A stretch of 64,000 nucleotides of DNA from Prosopocoilus inquinatus (Eukaryota > Arthropoda > Insecta > Coleoptera > Lucanidae): contig CM069877.1 in NCBI GenBank assembly GCA_036172665.1, forward strand, positions 24,329,001-24,393,000, read 5' to 3'. Made by a program: the position numbers and the translations under genes. Positions 47,590 to 56,475 of the stretch are shown here, piece after piece (the first letter of the stretch is position 1; every line of letters starts with the position of its first letter). The notes under the pieces were generated by a model, which had not been told where the DNA came from, did not search any database, and saw only the letters and a list, made by a program, of their open reading frames with translations.

Positions 47590-48480
47590 TGTGCATCATG
47601 TGCTTAATTTCCAGGAAAAGAGCCACGTTTGTATGCACCTCTGACACTGTGACACAGACATTAAAAGCCTTTGTGACTGTTTCTTCTTAATTGTATCTTG
47701 AATAATATGAAATATAAAGACTTTACCTTATTAACACGATAAACATGTTTGTCCCTAAAATAAATTTAAGATTAAATCATAACTTTTTTATGTCAATCTA
47801 ATGAAGTGTTCGCTGGTAAGCATAAGTTACAACAGTGCAGAGTTGTACTTGAAATGTAAATATAAGTAATGTAATGTAATATTAACTTGTTTATGTGTAT
47901 TGTATCATATCAATTTTTAGAAAATAAAACTGTATAAGGTTAGTCAATCTTGTGTTGGGTAGGTATGTATTTTTTCTTATTGTCACTTTAGATGTTGAAT
48001 AGGTATAGTTTCTCTGTTGTCTGATTATTGCGATAGGTGTAAATAGTAATTCAACTTTTTAGACAACTGGCAACTACTCCACATCCCTGCGCCCACATTT
48101 CATGTTCATTTAATTACCTACTAAATTTAAAACATTAATTATAATTTTCTTCATGATTATATCTATTCTTATCTATTTATAAGTCTTATTTTGTTAAGTA
48201 TGTTTACATTATGTTACGTTTTAAATAAATTTTAATCGCTATTTATGTACTTTATTTTGTATCAAATTAATTAGTAATATATTTGATTTTACTTAATTCT
48301 GATTTTAAATTTGCGCATTTGAAGTCAACTGATATTGAGGCAGCTTTTGTGAATCGATGTGAAAACATCAACATAAAATTTTTCATTTTAATTGTATGGC
48401 GATAATCAGTTTATATAAAATGGATTTTAACAAATGGGAGGAAAACAACCAGAAAACAATTAAGTTAACAAAACGATAAA
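47590..48480. other. AT-rich spacer upstream of NEMF
   Basis: It contains possible polyadenylation signals (AATAAA) for the frame ending at 47589. Nothing else recognised. Confidence 0.4.
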
Positions 48481-48610
48481 GGTTTGGTCTTTCCGTCTTC
48501 TGATAAATTTACCTGTTAGTTATATTCTTGGAAATCATTATGTTGATAATGGTTTACCAAGATATTATCTGGCAGATAAATTTATCAGGAGATGGAAAGA
48601 CCAGAACCAA
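48481..48610. mobile_element. Hairpin MITE upstream of NEMF
   Basis: GGTCTTTCC..CTGATAAATTTA and inverse (AAATTTATCAGGAGATGGAAAGACC). The inner CTGATAAATTTA part is shared with the 128-bp MITE at 59076-59203, so they may be related. It lies about 280 bp from the NEMF start codon. Confidence 0.65.
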
Positions 48611-48892
48611 TTCAAAAAGTTTTATTTGAATCGCCCACGTAATGGATTAGAGTTATCTGAATTTTTGCTTCCTCTGAAATGCAAAAGTTCTGTGTGGTAA
48701 TTACAGATGGTACTGAAAGTTGATGCCAAAACTCATTTAGGGACTTCGCCATCTGTCCCTGTGTAATCTGTGATGTATCCCTGTGTAATCTGTGGGTAAA
48801 ACGAAGACGTTTTTGACAACTGGTCAGCTTAATAGAAGTTACTTTTGCTAAGAGCTGTTATACATAACATACTTATTTTAATCATTATCAAA

Positions 48893-49177
48893 ATGAAGAC
48901 ACGTTTTAATACTTACGATATAGTTTGTTGCGTTACGGAATTACAAAAGTAAGTTACATAACCCAACATTAGTTGCAATTTTTCAAACTTATGGTGATAT
49001 TTTAGATACATTGGGATGCGAGTTAATAATATTTATGATATAGATAGCAAAACTTATTTAATTAGACTCCAACGTGGTGAAGAAAAAAGCGTTTTGCTTT
49101 TAGAATCTGGCAATAGGATACACACATCTGGATTCGAATGGCCCAAAAATGCTGCTCCTTCAGGTTTTAGCATGAAG
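48893..49177 (+). CDS. NEMF: NEMF / caliban (Rqc2) homologue, coding exons 1-2
   Basis: Exon 1 is 48893-48948 ([19 protein letters not shown], last codon split), donor GTAAGT. The intron is 57 bp with acceptor TTTTAG. Exon 2 is 49006-49177 ([19 protein letters not shown], then [18 protein letters not shown]-like FEWPKN), donor GTAAAA. Exons join in frame to 76 codons. This matches the extreme N-terminus of NEMF, the start of the NFACT-N domain. NEMF binds the 60S subunit with stalled peptidyl-tRNA, recruits Listerin and adds C-terminal Ala (CAT) tails in ribosome-associated quality control. No third exon (expected to begin near RKHLK) was seen in the next 15 kb, which is filled with PLE, Polinton, mariner and hAT. 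Either intron 2 is very long, or this is a severed 5' fragment. Confidence 0.88.
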
Positions 49178-49740
49178 GTAAAAATTTTGATCCTTTTTTT
49201 ATTTTAACTACATCTTAAGCCGCTTTACAGTTCACAATTTTCATTGCTGGCAATTTATAATTGCAGCGATTCTTATTAAGCACATGCACAGTATTTGTAT
49301 TTCGATCAGCTCAGGCAAGTTTCATTGCAATTGCAGAAAATAGCTGCAAACCTATTTTTCTTGCAATGCAGGAGTGATTCTAGAAAGTTTGTTGGTAATT
49401 TTTGAAATATCAACTTTAGAAACTCAAGAAATAACATGTATGACTGTTACTTGAATCTCTTCTTCTGTATTGGTTTGTGCAATTATCAACAATTAACTGC
49501 GAGTCTGGGCCTGCTCTGATAAAAGCCCCCCCCTGCTCAAAGATTACTTGTGTCAGATACTTAATTTTCTATTTTTCCTTCCTTTGACTTGACAAGACCT
49601 ACTAACTTTTGGAGTGTTGCTATTACCAGACTGGTGTGTTTTATTTAAATTCAAACAACATACAAATATATGCATTACATAATAACATAAAAGAATATGT
49701 AAAACAATATTGATTTTCAGTTACACAGCCTCTTTATTAT
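49178..49740. other. Start of NEMF intron 2, non-coding
   Basis: No exon recognised. Includes a CCCCCCC tract near 49528. Confidence 0.5.
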
Positions 49741-49754
49741 TATTATTTTTTTTT

Positions 49755-49797
49755 TTGTAAACGTTTCACAGCCTTATTAGCTGCTTCATCAGTACAA
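49755..49797 (-). ncRNA. Complete hammerhead ribozyme (family B, PLE type)
   Basis: Minus strand: UUGUA / CUGAUGA / A / GCAGC-UAAUAAG-GCUGU / GAAA / C-G-U / U / UACAA. Stem I has 5 pairs, stem II 5 (one G-U). The core is canonical except for one additional A before stem II, a feature shared by all family B copies here. Stem III (ACGU) is minimal, as in known PLE hammerheads, implying dimer cleavage. Confidence 0.8.
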
Positions 49798-50113
49798 TCT
49801 ACAAAACAAAAAAAAGGGTTTACGAACCAAGAATTTACAAATAGTTAATTAAACATCGTCTTACCTAAATGTAAAAGGGGACAAAACAAACACTAAAAAT
49901 TTGGAACACAAATTGCATTGTGAAAATGTTAAGGGAAGCGAGTGACAGTTAATAAGCACAGATTGTCGAACATGGGTTGAGCCTTGAAGACAATAACGCA
50001 ATATCTAGTTTTTCTGCTTTTAAAAGAACAATGAATGTGTAAAAGAGGAAAAATACCTGCAAGCAGCAAGCTAACACCATTTATTTATTAATATGTATAA
50101 ACAATAAATGAAA

Positions 50114-50392
50114 CTATTTAATTAGGTCATGAGTGTAATATTTAATTTCTTGGAAATCACTTATGTGATTAATATTATTAGGATTCATAATAATATGTAA
50201 AGATTCTTTAACTAATCTTTCAAATTTATTATTTTCATTATCTAATACAATACAGTTGTCGAAATCAAAGCTATGAGTGTGGTTTATTGAATGTTGTACT
50301 AAAGCACTATGATTAGGGTTTCCTTTATTAATATGATAATTGTGTTGGTAAAGTCTGGTTTTTAAATATTGCGAAGTTTCACCTATATAACA
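50114..50392 (-). pseudogene. PLE GIY-YIG endonuclease, N-terminally truncated
   Basis: Ninety-odd codons open with the second half of the GIY-YIG motif (CYIGETSQYLKTRLYQHNYH) and continue to the element's stop. The family nicks DNA for target priming of PLE reverse transcription. The first strand (KCxxC..VYxI) is cut off by an adjacent PLE fragment. It is about 45 % similar by eye to the copy at 55099-55428. Confidence 0.8.
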
Positions 50393-50429
50393 AGAAAGTA
50401 AAATAAAAGCACTCGATATTGTTTCACTT

Positions 50430-50970
50430 AATATATTTAGTACTCAGTGAACATTTCGGCTGTTATGACATCGTCAGGAGTCAGGGATTTATAAACTGAA
50501 ATATTCGAACTGTAATAAATGTTACATAGGACAAACAGGAAGGAATTTTAAAATATGGTTTGATGAACATATGAGAGTAGCCAGACTAAATCCAGGTAAT
50601 TCAACATTCGCTAATCATTTGCTGGATTGTGATCACACCACATCTTTAAATAATCTAGAAATTTTATTTTGTTGAGAACAAAAGCTATAAAATGAACGTG
50701 TTAGAATCGTTATTTATTTACAAAGAAATTACCGAGAACCCGGATAATCTGCTCAATGACCAAACAGATCTGACAAATACATCCCTAGTTAACAAGAACC
50801 TAGTTTCTAAGATCCCCCGCAGTAATAGTACCCATAGAAAAGTATTGTAAATAGTTATTAGTTTAGGCAATATTTAAGAGTTCGCACAGTGGTTTTAGAT
50901 TAGTTTTTTAATAACTCCTGACGATGGCACAACAGCCGAAATGTATACTGAGTACTAAATATATGAATAG
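50430..50970 (+). mobile_element. Second PLE fragment bounded by inverted hammerhead-like repeats
   Basis: The ends are about 55-bp inverted repeats, each holding a hammerhead-like motif (50442-50481 minus, 50914-50953 plus), with ACUC/GAGU stem I, CUGACGA, a GC-rich stem II and GAAA. The base before the cleavage position is C where U is expected, so activity is doubtful. Between them lies a GIY-YIG remnant. Confidence 0.7.
50493..50850 (+). pseudogene. PLE GIY-YIG endonuclease, one frameshift
   Basis: Translation from 50493 gives KYSNCNKCYIGQTGRNFKIW, including the Cys pair and YIG of PLE endonucleases. A TGA near 50671 is followed, after a one-base shift, by a typical PLE C-terminus to the stop at 50850. 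A different PLE lineage from 50114-50392. Confidence 0.78.
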
Positions 50971-51339
50971 TATAACTTGCGGGATTTTGGGACAGTTTGA
51001 CCTTGAAAAAAATTGCGGATGACATGTGACCATCGTTGAAGGTCATCCCCTAAGTTAGGGGAGTCGTTTAAAAGGTGAAGAAGCTCTTGTACGAAGAGGC
51101 CGTTGCAGAAAAATCTTTAGTTCTTGTAGCTCTGAAGAATGTTGGCAATGACGTCATAATACCAGAAGAGGTTGTTGAGAAAAAAAATAAATCTAACCCC
51201 CGTTTAGTTCTTGAAGAAGGGTTGTAATTTTATCAGGCGTGTTCGTTCAGTATAACGAGTCAATGAACTTTTAAAAATGTGCAGATTCAACAAAACTAGT
51301 CCAACGCTTCTTTTATCGAACCCACTTGTATATGTGTGT
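50971..51339. other. Unassigned sequence
   Basis: Includes a GTCATCCCCTAAGTTAGGGG hairpin near 51045. No gene supported. Confidence 0.35.
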
Positions 51340-51712
51340 CTGTCAAAGTGCAAGCTGGCTTACATTTTTTTACGTTTATTTCTGTAAATATTAAAAGAAA
51401 ATATTTTTTAAGGACGTTTCTTTCCCATCAAAGAACTCATGAAAATAAATTACATGTACTCTTTGTAATTGTCAAACACAAAGGTATTTCGTTGAAATGG
51501 GCATCTTTTTTTAGAACATTTTTACCACATATATTGGCGGATTGTATTTATCTAATCTATCGTGTAATATTAAACAATAAGCGCTTGTATTTGCGGGAAC
51601 TTTTTGTCGGTTTCAAATTCAAGTCTGATATCGATCACCGATCCTCCAAGTTCGTATCTGATTTCATCGCACAGAAAAGCTATACCAATATTTACAAAAT
51701 GTAATGTGTTTT
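51340..51712 (-). pseudogene. Polinton major capsid protein fragment
   Basis: Minus-strand translation of about 51706-51620 gives FVNIGIAFLCDEIRYELGG, a strongly conserved stretch of the double-jelly-roll capsid protein of Polintons and adintoviruses. Downstream it breaks into three frames. The protein would build an icosahedral shell; only a short N-terminal part remains. Confidence 0.7.
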
Positions 51713-52025
51713 TCTTATGGTAATAACTGGAATCCTAATGATAATAAAAACTGCTTATTTCAGGTGTTAACTCCTTCAAATGCTGCTGTAAACTGAACTT
51801 TTGGCTTACGACTTTTCTTTTTATATCCTTATACGGAAAAATATGGTATTGAAACACCATTTTTCTTTCTTAGCTCTTATTTTAACTTTTTTAAGTGAAG
51901 TCTTACCGTTCTGATCTTGTTTTGGAAAATAACTAGATTTTTATCGTGATCTAATATTTTAATGACAATTTCATCGATACATTTTGTACTGATTGGCAGA
52001 TAAATGACGTTGTTTACTTTTTCCA

Positions 52026-52330
52026 CTATTCGAAAACCAGGGTTTGGTATAAACTATGATAATAAAAAACTTTACACGGCACTCTCGAATTAAAATACGC
52101 TGTGATTTTCCGAGGTGGTTTTAAATTTCCAAAACTGTCGAAGTAAATCACTTGAGATTCCGTTTTCTTGTGGGCCGTCCAATGAGTGCCGGGGCCATTT
52201 GTACTGTCCAAATTAATTATTCCTCTTTAATTTTTTCCAATTTTTTCGGTAATGCATAAAGACACCTTTGAAAGGTGGAATTTTCATAATTAGTGCATAT
52301 TTTTCTAAATCAATGTTAGTCATCGGTCGA
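52026..52330 (-). pseudogene. Adenovirus-type cysteine protease of Polinton, broken
   Basis: The start is near 52322 (MTNIDLEKYALIMKIPPFKG), then a frame change, then the 61-codon frame 52211-52026. That frame holds the catalytic His (GTHWTAH) and the following acidic position (YFDSFG). The second half with the catalytic Cys is missing or scrambled. In the family it matures virion proteins. Confidence 0.75.
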
Positions 52331-52354
52331 TTCTGTGGAATTTTTAATTTTTTT

Positions 52355-52781
52355 TTAATGCTGGCGTAAAAAAAGTCCAAGCCCAGTTTTGTACGGTTTC
52401 AAATATAATCCTTTGCCCATCGCTATCGCTTCCATCGATTTATTATGACGCTGTGATTCTTTCAATTGCTCTTTCGCGTCTCTCGCTTCGATTACTGCTT
52501 TTATTATTTGACTCATTCCGCCGGCTAGAGCCCCTAAAGCGCTGAGGCCAGGAAAAATTGGTATCAAAGGTAACACTCCTCCTGTTTTAGGAATTTTAAC
52601 TATGTGCTTGAATGGTTTTATTTTATTTTTAAATTTCTTAGATAAATTTAAAGCTATTTTAACTTCATTATTTAGAGTGCTTTGGTTTTTTTATAAGCAC
52701 TCGTTTCTTTATTTGCTCTATTACTTTCGAAACAGGCACTTTTTTATTCTTTGTTTTAGTTTTCTCGTTTAGTTTTGCCAT
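52355..52781 (-). pseudogene. Polinton minor virion/membrane-active protein, one frameshift
   Basis: A basic N-terminus (MAKLNEKTKTKNKK) is followed by a frameshift near 52672. Then comes a hydrophobic segment (LPLIPIFPGLSALGALAGG), an alpha-helical stretch and a conserved tail GKGLYLKPYKTGLGLFL. This layout occurs next to the protease in insect Polintons. I cannot assign a function beyond a small core or membrane-active role. Confidence 0.65.
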
Positions 52782-53168
52782 CTTTAGTCATTGAATTTTA
52801 GTTACAAACTGAAGTAATATTTTTACCCTCGCGTAATTTATTAAAATAAATTTACAACTTCATGCTATTCACGTTTTCTTTTAGCACAATTTTCTAGGTT
52901 GTCATCATCATCATCAATAGTTAATTTTCTTTTCAGTGTAACAGGATCACTTGGATTTATTTTTATTTTTTTAGATTCGAAATCATCGTTATTGTCTATA
53001 TATAATTTTCTCTTTTCAGACACGTATGGTTTCATCGGAAAGTCGTTAGCAATATCTACGTCCATTTTTAGTTCTTCATTTTTCCCTTACTTCTTTCACA
53101 TTCTTGATCTGTACTGATTTGTTTTGACTTCTTGGATTTATTTTGATTTTTTTATGTTCAAAGTTATC

Positions 53169-53311
53169 CATAATTGAAATTGGTTCTTGTCCGATGAAAA
53201 TTATAAGTACAAAGTTTTTTTTCTCCTGGCGAAGCTATAAATCTATAGCGAAACGTTGAGTGTCTTCTCTTCATATTTCTGTCCGGTTCGAGATTAAAAA
53301 TACTTTGTACT
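53169..53311 (+). mobile_element. Solo PLE terminal unit (143 bp) with hammerhead, 12-bp TSD
   Basis: TTCAAAGTTATC is duplicated at 53157-53168 and 53312-53323. The insert is only the hammerhead-bearing end, with inverted AAGTACAAAGT / ACTTTGTACTT near its limits. Confidence 0.82.
53221..53262 (+). ncRNA. Hammerhead ribozyme (family B)
   Basis: CUC / CUGGCGA / A / GCUAUA-AAUC-UAUAGC / GAAA / CGUU / GAG. The conserved A of CUGANGA is G here, which should reduce activity; stem II is perfect. Confidence 0.65.
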
Positions 53312-53619
53312 TTCAAAGTTATCGTTGTCGTCTATTCTCTTTTCAACTTTGTAAGGTTTCATTGGGTAATCATCGGTAATTTCTACATCAATTTTATCAC
53401 ATACATTAATTTTATTTTTATTCCGTGCAGTAAGTTTTTGTTTCGCGACCTACTTACTCTTTTCTGTACTGATTCGTTTTGATTTTGTTTTAAAACTCTT
53501 ATACTTTGTTTAGTGTTTTCAACAGAAGATTCTATTACTGTTTTTATTTTTTCTAGTTTTTTTAAACATTCGTTAATATTTTTATCATAATTTGTTTTCA
53601 TCTTTAATCCTCATCCTAA

Positions 53620-53715
53620 TTATACTTTGGCTTTCATGGCCCGTGCTACTCCTAATGCAGTCGCTTTTTCACTCCACGAAGCGTCATTAGATTGAAATCG
53701 TTCCATTGCACTCAT
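53620..53715 (-). CDS. Small ORF of the Polinton block (31 aa)
   Basis: The ATG at 53715 reads MSAMERFQSNDASWSEKATA and ends at 53620, just upstream of the next ORF on the same strand. Part of the same block; function unknown. May be a truncated larger ORF. Confidence 0.35.
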   Translation of the reverse strand: MSAMERFQSNDASWSEKATALGVARAMKAKV

Positions 53716-53739
53716 ATAACTTATTATCTGCCACCTGTC

Positions 53740-54403
53740 TACGTGTTACGTGGTGGGCTGCTGGAAAAGTTTCTGGAAACGGTATGAAAAAGTGCATATG
53801 AAATTTGGTAAACGGTATCATAGTTTTTCGAAGTATTCGCCTTTGACGTCACTACACTTTTGCATACGCTCGAACCAATTTCTAAAGCACGTTTTTCATT
53901 CTAAAGATGATACCTCAGAAACCAGTGTCCGGAATGTTTCAACTGCTACTTCAGCCGACGAAAATCGCTCACCACGCATTTTATTTTTGATATTTGGGAA
54001 TAAAAAGAAATCATTAGGTGATAAATCAGGTGAATATGGACAATGAGTCATTAATTCAACATTTTTTTGGACGGGCTGAGTGAGAGCTGGCGTTGTCATG
54101 ATGGAGAATAATTCGTCGATTTCGATTGTTTCTTCTTATTTGATCGATGACTTCCGGGAAACAAATTGTAGTGTACCAATCAGCATTCATTTTTAAACCA
54201 AAGAAACAAGTAATCATTTGCTTCGCAGCACTGCGTGAACGGACAACTTTTGTTGGTTTTGGTTCATTTTAAAATACACAAACGATAGATTGTTGTTTAC
54301 TTTCTGGCTCGCTCGTACGAATAGATCCACGTTTCGTCACCAGTAACGATGTTATAAACCATGGATATAGTAGTAAAAGATACACCCTGCCTTATAAGTC
54401 CAC
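53740..54403 (-). pseudogene. Mariner transposase remnant (DD34D)
   Basis: Minus-strand translation, across several frames, gives VTGDETWIYSYE-like sequence near 54310-54340, HHDNASSH near 54090, and YSPDLSPNDFFLFP at about 54020-53980 (the last catalytic Asp). It ends with NWFERMQKCSDVKGEYFEK. This is the catalytic core and C-terminus of a mariner cut-and-paste transposase. The N-terminal third is missing because the segmental duplication boundary cuts it at 54403/54404. Confidence 0.85.
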
Positions 54404-54877
54404 GAAAAGAAAATAATGCAATTTTTGACTTGGACATATTTAATTAGTCCTACCTAATAATTAAATTAGCGATTTCCCAACGACCAGCATTAAATAAGGT
54501 ACTATGCCCGCCAAAAAAAAATCCTGGACAACTCTCTACATGCATTTGAGTTATTTATTAGTTTGAATGGAGCTTTAAGCCATTCATCTTGTTATTTAGA
54601 GCTTATTTCTATGGTAACGTAAAAACAGTTCGATATATTTACAGTAGGACATATTACGTGTCCCAGATTTTTTTGGCGGGCATAGTACTTCACTGAAAAT
54701 TAAAATTAAAATTAAATTAAAAATAAATTCTAGTTTTCATTGAAACATACAATATCTAAGTACTCAAGTAGGTACAGACTTAGAATTAATTCTTCTAAAT
54801 AAAATAGTTTTAATTCAATTAAAAATAAGTACAAAGTTTTTTTAATCTCAAACCGGACAGAAAAATGAAGGGAAACA

Positions 54878-54919
54878 CACTCAACGTTTCGCTATAGATT
54901 TATAGCTTCGTCAGGAGTG
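54878..54919 (-). ncRNA. Hammerhead ribozyme (family B), full pairing
   Basis: CACUC / CUGACGA / A / GCUAUA-AAUC-UAUAGC / GAAA / C-G-U / U / GAGUG. Stem I 5 pairs, stem II 6 pairs, core canonical except the extra A. AACGUU is self-complementary, allowing stem III in a dimer. Confidence 0.82.
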
Positions 54920-55049
54920 AAAAAAAGTAAATAAACAAGTTGTCAAGAGAAACAAGTCGTCAAGAGAAACGAAAAGGTAACATGATTTTTAAACTAAACT
55001 ACGAGTTGTTCGGAATAAAAGTAACGAGAACTAATTAAAGCTACTTTTT

Positions 55050-55080
<31 letters not shown>

Positions 55081-55098
55081 ATTAATTAATTGACAGAT

Positions 55099-55428
55099 CT
55101 ATATCTTGTTTAAAGAGTCCAGAAAACTACAAAATATGTCATTTAAATTTTCAAAGTCCGTACGTTTATTAATAGAATTTCGAGACATTTTAATTTTACA
55201 CATTTCTATGAAACGTCTTTTAAAAATATTAGATTCACTGTACAAAATATCAGTATTATCAAAATCAAAATTATGATTATTAACTAATGAATGCTCTACA
55301 AGCATTGAATGATTTTGATTATTTTTTTGAATATGATATTTATGTTGGTCTAAACGTTTTTTTAAATTTTGGCTCGTTTCACCTATATAAACAGAATTAC
55401 AATTTGAACATTTGATTTCATAAACCAC
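55099..55428 (-). CDS. PLE GIY-YIG endonuclease domain
   Basis: A 109-codon frame with EIKCSNCNSVYIGETSQNLK, containing the Cys pair and the VYIGET form of GIY-YIG, and the RLDQHKYHI helix. It runs to the element's C-terminal stop. In PLEs this domain is fused after the RT and nicks the target. No RT is attached here, so it is the 3' fragment of a PLE ORF with an intact domain. The start is set only by the inverted junction upstream. Confidence 0.85.
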   Translation of the reverse strand: MVYEIKCSNCNSVYIGETSQNLKKRLDQHKYHIQKNNQNHSMLVEHSLVNNHNFDFDNTDILYSESNIFKRRFIEMCKIKMSRNSINKRTDFENLNDIFCSFLDSLNKI

Positions 55429-55560
55429 GTTAGGTTGTTTTGATTACGGTATTTTCGTTTTTAAATTCGAAAAAATTAAATTTAAATTATACACAGATTT
55501 ACTGGCTAAAATTAAATTATGTTTTTTGAAAATGTGTTTAAATGTATTGTGTAATGGTTC

Positions 55561-55739
55561 AATATAATTTTGATTTTGATAATACTGACATTTTGTACAG
55601 TGAATCTAATATTTTTAAAAGACGTTTCATAGAAATGTGTAAAATTAAAATGTCTCGAAATTCTATTAATAAACGTACGGACTTTGAAAATTTAAATGAC
55701 ATATTTTGTAGTTTTCTGAACTCTTTAAACAAGATATAG
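55561..55739 (+). pseudogene. PLE GIY-YIG C-terminal fragment, inverted copy
   Basis: Inverted duplicate of the last 55 or so codons of the preceding frame (NFDFDNTDILYSESNIFKRR onward), with one substitution near the end. It lacks the GIY-YIG motif itself. Confidence 0.85.
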
Positions 55740-55915
55740 ATCTGTCAATTAATTAATTATATATATATATATATTAAAAAAAAAAAAAAAGTAGCTTTAA
55801 TTAGTTCTCGTTACTTTTATTCCGAACAACTCGTAGTTTAGTTTAAAAATCATGTTACCTTTTCGTTTCTCTTGACGACTTGTTTCTCTTGACAACTTGT
55901 TTATTTACTTTTTTT

Positions 55916-55957
55916 CACTCCTAACGAAGCTATAAATCTATAGCGAAACGTTGAGTG
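55916..55957 (+). ncRNA. Hammerhead ribozyme (family B), core G changed
   Basis: Same as 54878-54919 but with CUAACGA: the invariant G of the core is A. Probably inactive. Confidence 0.7.
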
Positions 55958-56305
55958 TGTTTCCCTTCATTTTTCTGTCCGGTTTGAGATTAAAAAAACT
56001 TTGTACTTACTATTTTCATCGGACAAGAACAAACTTCAATTCAATTAAAAATGTAATTATAAGTTAACATAGAGGAAAAAGTGAACGTTTAACTTAACTT
56101 TATCTCTGGACTTAGTACTCTTTATTTGCTTTGGTTTCGTTTTTCTTCGAATATCCTGTTTTATATTGTTTCAAAGCTAACCCGGAGGAGGAACGACTTT
56201 AGACAAACACAAGTTCCAAAAATAAACGAAGACTGTTAAAAGCAGATAAACAATTGGAGGTAGAATTAATAATCCTTTGAAGTAATTACATCTCAAAAAT
56301 TAAGA

Positions 56306-56475
56306 TCAATTCTCACACGGCAGCGCGCCACGACGCGTTATTTTGCTGCCTCTAAAAGTTGTCATGGTTTTAAATGAAGCAATTATTACTCGGCAGCATT
56401 TTATGTCAAAAAATTACATGTAAAAGCATAGGAACCAAAATGACGCGACGCGACGCGCTGCCGTGTGAGAATTGA
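56306..56475. mobile_element. MITE with 22-bp inverted ends (copy 2)
   Basis: Paralogue of 10329-10498; same ends. Confidence 0.7.

Larger units (their letters stand above)
49741..50400 (-). mobile_element. Penelope-like element, 3' part (minus strand)
   Basis: GIY-YIG coding at 50392-50114 is followed downstream by a complete hammerhead at 49797-49755. This order (endonuclease, then terminal repeat with hammerhead) is that of the 3' end of PLEs. RT is missing. Confidence 0.8.
52865..53601 (-). pseudogene. Polinton-associated charged ORFs split by a PLE unit
   Basis: The upstream frame (53601 to about 53383, KTNYDKNINECLKKLEKIKT) runs after a frameshift into DYPMKPYKVEKRIDDNDNFE. The PLE unit at 53169-53311 interrupts this frame at DNFE. 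A second, tandemly repeated module, DFPMKPYVSEKRKLYIDNND, follows (53065-52865) and ends in a basic NCAKRKRE. Function unknown; the Lys/Asp-rich tail could be a localisation signal. Confidence 0.5.
51340..53720 (-). mobile_element. Polinton/Maverick (adintovirus-like) remnant
   Basis: A minus-strand block with, in order of transcription, small basic or acidic ORFs, a minor virion-type protein, an adenovirus-type protease and a piece of major capsid protein. This gene set is specific to Polinton/adintovirus elements. Polymerase B, integrase and packaging ATPase are not in this block. Every ORF has at least one break, so it is an old endogenous copy. A solo PLE unit interrupts it at 53169-53311. 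Confidence 0.75.
54827..56037. mobile_element. Palindromic PLE insertion, 1.2 kb, 15-bp TSD
   Basis: AATTCAATTAAAAAT is duplicated at 54812-54826 and 56038-56052; copy 1 has a single copy at 10061-10075. Left half on minus: GIY-YIG then hammerhead. Right half on plus: shorter GIY-YIG then hammerhead. The halves are near-identical inverted copies of one PLE 3' end, joined tail-outwards around a spacer at about 55430-55560. (TA)n tracts lie in both arms. Confidence 0.9.

Noticed and set aside
50442..50953. Calling the 50.4-50.95 kb motifs as active hammerheads
   Set aside because: The position before the cleavage base is C rather than the conserved U in both copies, so only hammerhead-like status is supported.
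51336..51704. 122-codon plus-strand frame
   Set aside because: It is the antisense shadow of the Polinton capsid fragment on the minus strand.
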